Positions 31,201-43,200 of a stretch of 64,000 nt of DNA are shown here, piece by piece (position 1 is the stretch's first letter; every line of letters begins with the position of its first letter). Location of the stretch: NCBI GenBank assembly GCA_030248065.1, contig JASAMV010005349.1, forward strand, positions 1 through 64,000, read 5' to 3'. Under the pieces are notes generated by a model. That model searched no databases. It had not been told where the DNA came from and worked only from the letters and a program-made list of their open reading frames with translations. The position numbers and the translations under genes are program-made. The DNA is from Rhynchonema sp. JSB1_4. Lineage: Eukaryota; Nematoda; Chromadorea; Monhysterida; Xyalidae.

Positions 31201-34200
31201 CCAACTTTGTTTCAGTCCGCCGAAGAGGCACACACAGTTAAACAAATGTTTTCAGATTGTAACCATGGACATAAGCGAAGCCTATTATTGGATGTCGAGC
31301 CATAAGAACTCCAGGAACATGCTAATGAATCCCGAAATGGAGGATTATGTGTACATGGGTTATGAAAAACTGGCCACATTTATTGCAAATGACAAAAGGT
31401 GAAATTCGACGTTAGTAGAACAGACATCTGTTACACAACACAGTAATATTTTCAGATACAACATGGACCATTTCAAGGACTCTGATTTCTCTTTTATTGT
31501 GCGGGACAACAGCGGAGTCACAATGGCTCAGTTCAGGTTGGCTACCAAGTAGCAAAGCAAGACATGTATTGTACTAAGTATAAAAAGGTCAACAAATTAC
31601 GCATGTACTTATATGCACATATGGCATAAACCGCTTTTAGAACCACGCACGACATCGACTGCACAATCTCTTTGAAACAATTTCCTTTCGACAGTCATCG
31701 ATGTCGAATTTTCGTCATTCACTGTAAGTTCTGACGAGTCAGTTCGAAAATGCCCACTTTGCAATGTACATCATCCAAACATTTCAGTTGATCCAGCCTC
31801 AATCGACTCTCGAATCGAATGGTCCATTCCCAACGGCACCAAGCTGCTGGACAATCACGGACTCAGCCAATTCAGCGTGAAAGAGTTGACCCCAAGGAGA
31901 TGCAGCTTCGAAGGTCGTTCTCATTCCGAAGTGCAACCTCAAGTTACATTAAGTGGGTCCACAATCATATTCGTTATAGACAGTCCCATAGCCAGGACGC
32001 ACGAGTCACAATGTCTTGTTGTCGATCTGCTGGTCAGTCGTGGCACGTTCTTCCATTTCCTGAGCATCTACGCCCCATCATTCTTCATCATGGTCGTGTC
32101 TTACGTGGCATTTTGGCTCGATCCCAACGTCGTGTCGGCACGTACAGGCATCGGAGTGACCAGCCTCTTGTCCCTGCTCACATTGTCACTGCGCAAGGTG
32201 CTGCCCTCTCAAGTCGTCTACTTGACCGCTATTGATTTTTGGAACGCCATCACACAAATATTCGCCATAATCGCGCTGATCGAATTTGCTGGTGCGTAGC
32301 TTTTTGGACGAAGCGCTTCGTCGTTAGTTAATGACGTGTGTTTCAGTAGTCAACTCACTGGCACAACGAGCAAAGAAACACGACTACCGATACGACAAAG
32401 AGCCGAAGCTGAGGAATCCCGTTTATTGGGACAAGATGGCCAGGGTGCTGTACCCGATTTGTTTTGGATTGTTTGTCCTGATCTATTTCGTGTCGATCAC
32501 AACCGCCGAGGCCGAGCAGCTGAACAACGATGGAGACTACTTGTTCAACTTGGGATTCAATTTCGGCGGTACTCCGTTTCCGCCGAAAGTTAGAGAGAAC
32601 CTGCTTGCAGCAGATAACAAATCATGATTACCCGTTTTCATATTGTAATCGCGCTGTGACACAGTGCAAGACGTTTGAAGCCTTGCCAATGCTGAATGCT
32701 TTTAACTTTGTTGAAATGATTATTTTGGTTTGATTTGTTGAACTATTGATACAATGAGGTCTTCTGCGTCTAAAGTTGTGATAGCAAATTCGTTTGTTGC
32801 ACGAAACTGCAAAGAACGATTGTATTCATTAACGTTGTGGATGGACGCTTGCGTAACCACACGACGCTCCCATGCTCGCCTCTGCGGCGCCAAGGATAAG
32901 CACCAACTTTCATTTTGTGACCTAACAGGCCGACACGACAACCGATGAAATAGTCCGATTGAAATAGCATACAGTCGGTATCTAACAGACAAGATTTACG
33001 ATGATGGCATTATTGATTTTTAGGACATTATTAGCAATTACGGGCGCATACATAAATAAATACATTGTGATGGGAGCGCCAATGGTTTTCCTCGAAGCAT
33101 GCATACTGCGCGTAACATATCAATTGCCAGGGCCATGCAAACCCCCGCTGCAAACTAAGCATGAACGAGTGAAAAACAATGGCCGCCGCCCAACTTATAA
33201 TGCAATGCTTGCAACAATGCATTGGCGGCGTGGATAGTGCCGTCGTAAATGAGTCAGTCTTTCTTGAAAATGCGAATGTGAAACCACATTGGAAAGCGAA
33301 AGACCCCAAGGTTGTTCATGTGCAACTGGAAATCCTAAGAATCGATAATCCTGACGCCGATCACAACGTGAGTGAAAGATAGATATTCAATTCTTTTGCC
33401 GCTTTCAATCTTTTCATTGATCATACAGGTGCTAAAAGTTCATATGAACCACTTACACTTTTGGAAATCGAGTGCACAGCATGAACTGATACTTGATAAC
33501 CCGACCCACAAGATTATGGAAGAAGTGAAAATGGAAGTACCAATCATATTTGCTGTCAATGACAAAACGTGAGCAATTAGTGCTTGAAAATGCATCATAC
33601 ATTTCCCAGACTTAACGACTACTTTGAGGTATAACTTTGATCTGCTGAGTGACAGCCGTCACGTATTCGCCATGCGCAAGAAGACCGGCGTGACGATGCT
33701 GCTTTATACGTGAGAAACATTTCTACGTGTGGCACAAACAATTATGTACTAACAGGGTTTCAACGTTCAGAATGTCGCACGACATCGACTGCAAGATTAG
33801 TCTGACCAACTTTCCCTTCGATCTGCACATTTGCCGAATCTACTTGCAATACTGTTCGTGATGCCTACTTACTTAGTTGCGATTTTGTAAAAATTTTGCT
33901 GTGGCTGCATGAGACTGTTTAAGCTATGGAAATTTTAGTTTTGATCAACGAGGAAGTGACAGACAAAAGGCATGTTGTCAAATGAGTGGAGGACGATCCA
34001 GTCTCGCTGCATCCAAACTACGGAGAAAGTGCGTTCACGATCCCGGTGTTGCGAGCGAGAAAATGCGATCCACAAGGTACACTTTAAATCCTTTCTCAGT
34101 GAAGACATTTGACGTACATTACCTACATGTATGACAACCACAGGAGCAAGCGAGCGGGATGCGCAAATACACTTGCGCTGTCTGGTGGTCGACATACATC

Positions 34201-37200
34201 TGCAGCGAGGCGCAACCTACTACTTTCTCAGCATTTATGGCCCATCAGGCTTCATCATCACCGTATCCTGGATATCATTTTGGATCGATCCGATCGCAGT
34301 TTCGTCTCGGACAGGTGTCGGTGTAACCAGCCTACTGTCACTTCTGACTCTGGTTGGTTGATCTTGATGATGTCAAACTCAAAATATAACAGAATGTCAC
34401 TGCTTCAGTCGCTGCGTAAAGCGCTTCCCTCACAAGTCATCTATTTGACTGCTGTTGACTATTGGTACACGGTGTGTCAGATATTCGCAATCATTGCGTT
34501 GGCGGAATTTGCCGGTGCGCTCAACATTACATTTTTTCACGAACTCTTTAAGAATAGCAGCCGAACTTTCAGTGGTGAACATGCTGACCCGGAAGGCCAA
34601 GAAGGACGACTGGAATCCAAACAACAATCGCGCACTTGATCCTCAAACATGGGATAAAGCAGCTCGAATTGTTTATCCTGCAGCTTATTTATTGTTCATC
34701 AGTTTCTATGCTATTTCTGTGACCACACATTCAGGGGTGCACATCCCGACAGACCACAAATATTTGACCAGTATTGGTTTTGGGAGTGCACCCATTATTC
34801 CAAATAAGACCGAAATAGAGCTGCAGAGCTTGTCATAATCAATAACAAGCCATTCATATTCACATTCAATCCTCCATGAGTGCCGTTTTTCTGATTGAGC
34901 ATGCGGGTCGATAAATTAGCAACAAAAAGCTTGGTAGGATGTTTTTGCTGCAATGTGTTCTTTGTAATTTGAAGCGCACAAAATACATCCTTCCAGAGTT
35001 ATGAACCGGAAACATACAGTGCAGTGCAGTGCAGCACACTTACATACATACAATAGCTGTTAGCTGCATTTTGGAAAAAGAGACGTAATTGCCCACAAAC
35101 CGATACTATGTACCAGTGGGAACATTGAAAATAAGCCCGAATGATGTTGACATTGAGAAGCCTTCGAAGCACCAGCGTCAGTCTCACACATATCTGTACA
35201 TTCTTGCGAAAAAAACAGTGTACGTTGAAAGCAGTGTGCGCGTGCATGGTCACACAAAAAGTCGAAGTCAAGTCGGTTGCGCGTGCACAACGACGCAGCC
35301 AGCTGGCTCGAACGCAGTGTCCGCCTGTGAGTGTGCGCGCCGAAATCGGCCGACCTGCGCATGTTGTCCGAAACATTGTGCAGAAGAAATGGCACTTATC
35401 ACTGTTCTCGTCTTTGCAATGATTACGACATTATGTTTATGCGTGATCGCCAACAATCAATTCAATTACACAATCAGATTTCCAACAGGCAAGTTGCGAA
35501 TATAAGCTTGGCTTCACGACCGTGAAAAACATCTTGAACGATCTTACAGATCTGCCAGCCCCTTCGTTGATTCACGAGCAGCTGATGCTTATGTATATTG
35601 GCAACCCGAACGCCGAAAAGAACGTCTGTCGAACTTTGCCAATTTCTCAAAACGAGTATGTAACGCAGCCGGTGCGTACCTTTTAGGTAATCACAACAGA
35701 GATTGAACAAATCAGCTACTTCGTGTCGGTCAACAAAACGTCCTTGACGTTGTGGAATCCGACCAGGGAACAGCATAAGATCAGCGGGCTCGAGTACCAC
35801 ACAGTAATCGTGCTGAACGACAAGCGCTACAATTTCGATCCAACAGAATCTAGCGACTTTACGTTTGCTGGCAGGATGGAAGGAGGGCTGGTCATTTACA
35901 CTCATAAGTGCGCAACCTATCTTTTTGAAGCAAAACAATATGAACACAAACAATAAACATTAAGTGCACAGCTTTTCCTTCGTTGTTAGGATGACCCACG
36001 ATATCGACTGCCGAATAAGCCTGCGAAAGTTCCCCTTCGATAATCATCAGTGCAGAATTGTTTTGGTCAAGCGTTAGTTTTGCTGTTAGGGCGGGCTTAG
36101 GCTGAATCCGGAAATCGGAATCAGGAAATATTTCCGGAAAACGCATTGTTTTGTATCTTTGCATACAACTTATTTCCGAGTTCCGGATGCCGGTTTTAAC
36201 CTAAGTTCGCCCTTAGCAGATCACGAGGATTCCATATGGACATCGCTTCGATTTCAGTCAGCGCTAACGGTGCAATCAAGTGGGCGCAACCGGATCCGGT
36301 GCGTTTACATCCGAATTACGGACTGAGCGAATTCTCAATCACCAAGTTGGAAGCTCGGGAATGCGATTTTGGTATGCGTGTGTTCGAGTATAATATACAA
36401 CTTTGCTTACCAAATATCATTTTTTGCAGAACCCGGTCCTCCAATATACACTGCTGGCACACCGAAATGCTTGGTAGTGGATATTCATATTAAGCGTGGC
36501 ATGACCTACTTCCTACTCTGCCTCTACCTGCCATCGCATCTGATTTTGATGGCAACTTGGATCTCCTTCTGGATTGATCACGAGAACACCGCTGCCAGAA
36601 CCACTGTTTGTGTGACGACGCTACTCGCATTCGTCACACTGGTTAGAGCAACTTATTATTGATAACACAGATCAAGTTAATAACCGACTATTTTTAAAGT
36701 CCCTACGTCAACTACTGCCCAGTGCCGTCAGCTACGTCACGGCGGTCGACTCATGGAACACCGTCTGCCAGTTGTTCGCAATCGCGGCGCTCATTGAATA
36801 CGCGATCGTAAACCGATTGGTGCAAATCAAGAACCGCACATGCAGCGCCACACAGGGGCGGCAACCGTTGTGTCCGTGCAAGGCACACGAGATCGACAAA
36901 GTTGCCCGATTTTTGCACCCGATCCTGTTCGCCATTTTCGAAATTGTGTACTTCAGCTACGTGAACACCAGCACCAGTGATTCATATAACGGAGTGACCG
37001 ATGACGAATATCTACGTAGCCTCGGCTACGGAGCGTATTATTTTCCGAACGAAACCATCAACGACTTGCTGAATTTCGCAACTCTTGCCTGATTACTTTC
37101 TCCGAAGAATGTCCCGATGGGATACAAGTGTGACGAGAGTTCCCCAAGAGTTGCCATTGCAGGTCACCGTTCAAGATGTATCCGTTCGCTCCCTAAACGT

Positions 37201-40200
37201 AAAACTACATGTGATGATGCATGTTCTTCCAGTCCTAAACATGGGGCTCACGTGTAAGCACAGGACCACTGCGTGCACACGATAGTTTTCTTATGACTTG
37301 GCATATTAATTGTAAAAATTTTAATCAACTGAACGGAATACGGTACTGGCATTGTCGTCCAATGATTTAGACGAGTTTGTTCTTCTTTCATAGTTTTTTC
37401 TTTCTTTCTGTTCATTCTTGCGTAGTTGTCGTTGTCTGTGCTCAGCCAGTAGGCTTCAATAAAAGACATCATGTAATCAATCATAAGAAATGAACCACAA
37501 AGCTGATTTGTAGCCAGTTTATTTAGGTAATAAATTTGACCTAGAGTCAATTCCCCTATGTCAGGTAAACCCTCCGTGGACCTCGTTATCTTGTAGCAGA
37601 ACTACATACTGTACATACATACGTACGTAGCCAAGATAAAAACCCCTGGTAAGAACATTACGCCTTGTGATCATTCTGAGGAACAGCACTGTGCTTTGAC
37701 GCGAAGCGTATTTTTTCATCCTGGTGGTGACAAGGTATATGGCAGATTTGAGCACATTGTGGGAACGCAAGACAAGCACAGGCTTATTTTGGAAGAAATT
37801 GCGCCTGAGCGTCATGTCACAGGGCACAGTCCCCGAGTATCATTCAGCTAAGCAGCACAAACTGTAGACACGTCGCAAACATAAAGCGAAGCATTGGTGT
37901 TCGGCTGGCAACATGTGACGTACAATGTCACGCGTGTCGTTAGGATTGATTAGTTCACATGTGGCGGTCATTCGGCTCGCTATTTGAACTGCTTCATCTT
38001 CGTTTGCGTTTACATTCGTAACTCGTACCACCATACCGGTCTATAGCAACGCGCTTCCAATCAGAAACCTGCTAAAGCGCCGACAACTCGCCCCCTATGC
38101 ATCCAGTGTGCGCCAAACAGAACTTTAGCTCAGCTGCTCTGTCTGCCAACAAAAAACATGCCGTAGCCATACGAGAGCAAACGACTGAAGTAGGCGACCG
38201 AGAATTAAATTCAGCTTTTCCCGCCACGCACGAGCGTGTAAGCCCCCACAACCTGTGCATACAGCATGTTGGCAATAAGAACGTCGTCGTATGCACAACA
38301 GATCATACGACCCGGGCACGCAAAGTAACAGCGTGAAGTTGTCACTTTTCTACCGCTGGCTGGCAGCCGCCAAGCACCCAAAACAAGACCTCGCGCCTGG
38401 CGCACATACGTTTTGTTTTGATGGTAAAGTTTGTGCTGCGTGTTAGGGAAACATTTATTGACTGCTTTTGCGCTGCGCGCCTTTACGTTCACGACAATTG
38501 CATTGTAGTGAAATGAAAATGATAGGCCACACATTAGCACATTGGACCGCGAAATAATAACTCAGAAAGTTTTTTTGTTTCATTTGAAAATCGTCTAGCA
38601 TTATCTTTTAGATCAGGTCGTGCATACTCATGACCGGCAGCTGCATACATATTATGCAGGCTTGTTGCGCTGAAGAGCCAGACCATCATACTATACGTAC
38701 ATATCAGCGATAAGTTCAAGACAACTATGAAAAAATTCAAACCCATAATTCTCCTGGTGATGATTTCTTGCATATTTTACGCCAAAAGTGCGCAGGAGTT
38801 CAACTACACGATCGAATACCCAACTGGTTAGCTGTTTCCTGTGCCGGCAACATTCCCAAAAATTGCGAAAAAATTCAAGGCTCAACGCTTTCAACCATTT
38901 TTCAGATTTGCCTGCACCGTTGCTCATACACGAACAATTGTTGCTCATGCACATTCAGAATCCGAATGCAGAGAAAAATGTTAGCTTTCACAGCTCAGCC
39001 CGGTCGATTTTAATTTATATCGACTAAGCTTATTTTTCAACTTCCAGGTAATCACAATGGAAATCGAGCAGACCAGCTATTTCAAGTCGGCCAATCACAC
39101 AGCGACAACTTTGTGGAACCCAAGCTGGGCACAGCACAAAGAGCACCAGTTGGAGTACCACACCGTGATTGTGCTCAATGACAAGCTATATCGCTTTGAT
39201 CCCACCCACTTTAGCGATTTCACATACGTTGGTCGTATGGCTGGTGGACTAGTGATGTACACCCATAAGTTCGTGTTGGTATTGGTTGAAACATCACAGC
39301 AGAATAGCATATCACACAAGGCAGATTTGCAGGATGACACACGACATCGATTGTAGAATCAGTTTGCGCAAATTCCCGTTCGACACACATCGGTGCAGAA
39401 TTGTGCTCACAAAACGTAAGGAACACGTCTGCGTGTGACACCTTTCGCGAGCCTATCAGATTTTTCCATGACCTACATACGTGTTGCGATTCCAGTCAGT
39501 TCAAACGGGACCCTGAAATGGGCGAAGCCAGGTGTAACGTTACATCCTAACGTCGGCCTTAGCGAATTCAACATAATCAACTTGACGGCAAGGAATTGTG
39601 ATTTCGGTGAGTCGTTTTGAAGAAATTTCGCATGTTCGATAATGTAGTTTCTTTCATCAATTCTTTCAGTGCCTGCTCCACCCACATACGCAGTCGGCAC
39701 TCCGAACTGTCTAGTGGTGGACTTCCACGTTGAACGCCGCATCACCTACTTCTTACTCATTATCTATCTGCCATCGCACCTGATCTTGTGTGCCACATGG
39801 ATCTCATTTTGGATCGATTACGAGAACACGGCTGCCAGGACCGCCCTGTGCATCACCACGCTTCTGGCGCTCGTCACATTGGTCAGATTTTTGGCACCCG
39901 TTTGTGACTATACGTGCAAACTTAACACAGTAACTCACGAACTCAATCATTTTTAGTCCCTACGTCGCACGCTACCCAACGACGTCAACGAACTGACAGT
40001 GGTTGACTCATGGAATATCGGCTGTCAACTATTCGCCATATCCGCTCTGTTTGAGTATGCCGTTGTCAACACGTTGGTGCAACGACAGAGACAACAAAAG
40101 AGCGCATGCGTCATACGGCAGAGTCCCGTCAAGGAGCCGGACCCGATTTGTGCCTGTCCGGCCGTGCAATGGGACCGAACGTCCAGAATTGTCTACCCAG

Positions 40201-43200
40201 TGCTGTTCGTACTCTGGGAAATCGCCTACTTCTGCTATGTGCACATGGACCTTGGTGACAGCACAGTGCTAAGTGACGATGAATATCTGCAAAGTCTGGG
40301 CTACGGCGCCTATTACTTCCCGAATGAGACCGTTGATGATCTGATCAAGTTCGGTGAACAAAGCCCCTGAATCCCGTCTCTCGAGTAGGGTTAGAGGTCG
40401 GGGGGTACCCGACACCCGACAGCCGACATCTGGAAGTACCCGACACCCGACATCTGAGAAAAAAGCCGACACCCGACAGTTCCTAAAAAAACCGACACCC
40501 GACATCTAATTTTTGAAAAAAAAACCGACACCGACACCTGTTTTTGGACCAAAAACAGGCAAATTTTTGCTCATTTGCATCGCTAGTGACATTTTTTGGC
40601 TCAAGCTACTGAATTCAAGTATTTTCACACAAAATAAACACCAAAATGTCACATTCTGCGTGTTCGAAGAAAATTTTCTCTCAAAATTCTTCTCTCAGCA
40701 AAACTGATGTTTTGAACCGTAAGTGTCGGGTCCCAAAAAACCCGACATCCGACATCTGGAGGTACCCGACACCTACACTTTTCTGGCACCCGACACCCGA
40801 CATCTCTCTAACCCTACTCTCGAGTCATATTTTATTGAGTGCCAGGCGCTGTTTCCTGTACATACCGCAGTTTGTTTTCCCTCTGACAAATAAATGATAT
40901 AGCCGTGTATTTCATGACAACTTTTCTCTGGAATATTGGCGCACGTTATAAATCAGCACCACCTCACAAGCATAAGTGGTCACAATGAAAATTCATTTGC
41001 CCTCGTACCGGCACCGGATTTTGTGCGGAGGGGCTTCAGGTGGAAAACTCCAGTGACAATCGCTGAAGCTTCATAGATTAACACGAGTGTAATTCAGCTT
41101 TGTCATCAGTTAATTAGCTCACATGGTGCACTAGAAACATGCGTTGAGTAAGGTGCACACGGTGGTACGGCTTCGTGGTATACACTGGCAGCAAACATCA
41201 CATACATTAGGTATAATATGGGGGACCATTCTGTCTCTCAGATGTACGTATCATGTCAGGACACAGCAGCGAACCAACAACCCGGCCGGAGCGTTGTGGC
41301 ACTATTCCTCAGACGTTAGCTTTTTTACCGGGTTAAAACATGGCTGTATTCCTCAGACGGAAGCCTTTTAACCATATGGAAACATAGCACGTTCTTGTGG
41401 TGCTGCCACAGCCACGTCGGACTAACACTGTTTGCTTGGTCAAGCAGCTGAAAAAAGTGTCCAGCGCGGTGTGGCTTTTCAGTACGTATTTACTTACGTT
41501 CTGGCTTACGAACGAGCCATATAGGGACATTGGGTGGTGCTGTACCGAGATGGTGTATGCACTAAATTTTTTATTGACTATGTTTTCCTTTTCGAGCGTG
41601 AGAATCAAGCGGAAACGCCTCAGGCCTATTACTTTCCGTTTTTTTGCTTGAAAGGGTGCTGTTTTCGGTTCATCAAAATGCCGTTTCAAGGAATTAACAT
41701 TGTGACGCGTGTGCTGGTTGTGCGTGATCTGGCAAGTTCAGAAACCGCAGGTTCGGGTCCGGACGGTGCCCCATTTTGCGCATAGGAGTGGTCTGCCTTG
41801 TTACAAAATGAACAAATATTTATCGACATTTTTGTTTTTGGCAACGTTCATCTGCTCCGCAGCTGGTTTCAACCAAACCATTGTATTTCCAAGCGGTTGG
41901 TCCAAGAAACATGTTAGAGATTGAAATTTTTCGCTTTCATCTCCTTGCCATAATACAGACCTGCCAGCACCAGACCTGATTCATCAACAACTGATGGTGA
42001 TGTACATTGAAAATCCAAATGCCGCAAAAAATGTAAGTTAGAATCGGGGTCCAAGTTATCCCTTCCACTTGAAGACGTTCGAAGGAGCATCTTGATTGAT
42101 TTTGTCTCCGTCTTCGATCAGGTGCTGAGCATGGAGATCAGTCAGACGACCTATTTCATGTCGGCGAATGCCGACCCAGTGACTTTATGGAATCCAACAA
42201 GAGAACAAATGCGTGAACACAAGGTCGAAATACACACAGTCGTTGTGCTCAACGACAAACTGCGACGGTTCGACCCGATGGAGCATTCCGACTTCACCAT
42301 CATAGCACGAACACCAGACGGCGTGGTCGGCTTTACGAGCAAGTTGGTCCTTAGTCAAGCTACAGTTTTATATACCATAGCTTATACCGAATAAACAGTT
42401 CAGAATGACGCACGATATCGACTGTCGGATCAGTTTGCGGCGATTTCCATTCGACAAACACAAATGCCGTATCGTTATCGCCAAATGTTAGCGAACGACT
42501 TCTTTTTCCAGTTTGTGATAACAAAATTTATGCCTTCGTCTGTTTCAGTAAGTTTGAATGGAACACTGAAATGGGCCAATGCAGGCGAGCAGGTACTCCC
42601 TGAATTACCCTTCGAGCCGGTGGTGCTGCACCCGAATCACGGATTGAGCGAGTTCACGGTCTCGCACTTGGAGGCTCGATACTGCAACTTCAGTCAGTTA
42701 TTAGATTAGACGATCGATCCTCTCTTTCGAACTTGAAGCTGCATTTTAAGCCCCGAAGCCACCGATGTTCCCCGCAAACATGCCGCGATGTCTGGTGGTG
42801 GACATCCACATCGAGCGCGGCATCACTTACTTTCTGCTCAGTCTCTACCTGCCATCGCACTTGATCTTGATTGCAACGTGGCTGTCATTCTGGATCGATC
42901 ACGAAAGCACCGCGGCCAGAACAACCCTTTGCGTGACCACGCTGCTCGCACTTATTACTCTGGTTAGCGGAGATGCGAATCAGTTTTCGGTTGAAAATCG
43001 CACTAGCGTGACGTACGAGCTCGAGAAAAAGGAACACACGCAAGTGTGTATGGGGGAAAGGGTTGTCTTCTTCCGAGCCCATATAACGTATTGACAGCCG
43101 GCTTCGATCAGCCAAGGGGTTCAAGTGCTCGAAAATAACATTTTTGAGATTTTAATGGTAAAGTGTGTATCTTGGGCGGGTGTAATTGTGTGCAGCCCAA

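Noticed and set aside
35960..36200. Possible regulatory hairpin or riboswitch in LG5 intron 4
   Set aside because: It is a simple palindromic element with matched ends; no RNA family recognised.
36200..36257. Longer start for LG5 exon 5 after the TTAG at 36217
   Set aside because: It breaks the reading phase; the acceptor ATTTCAG at 36251-36257 keeps phase and matches LG6 and LG7.
39469..39495. Longer LG6 exon 5 beginning after ATCAG near 39460
   Set aside because: It is also in phase, but the acceptor at 39495 matches LG5 and LG7 and was preferred.
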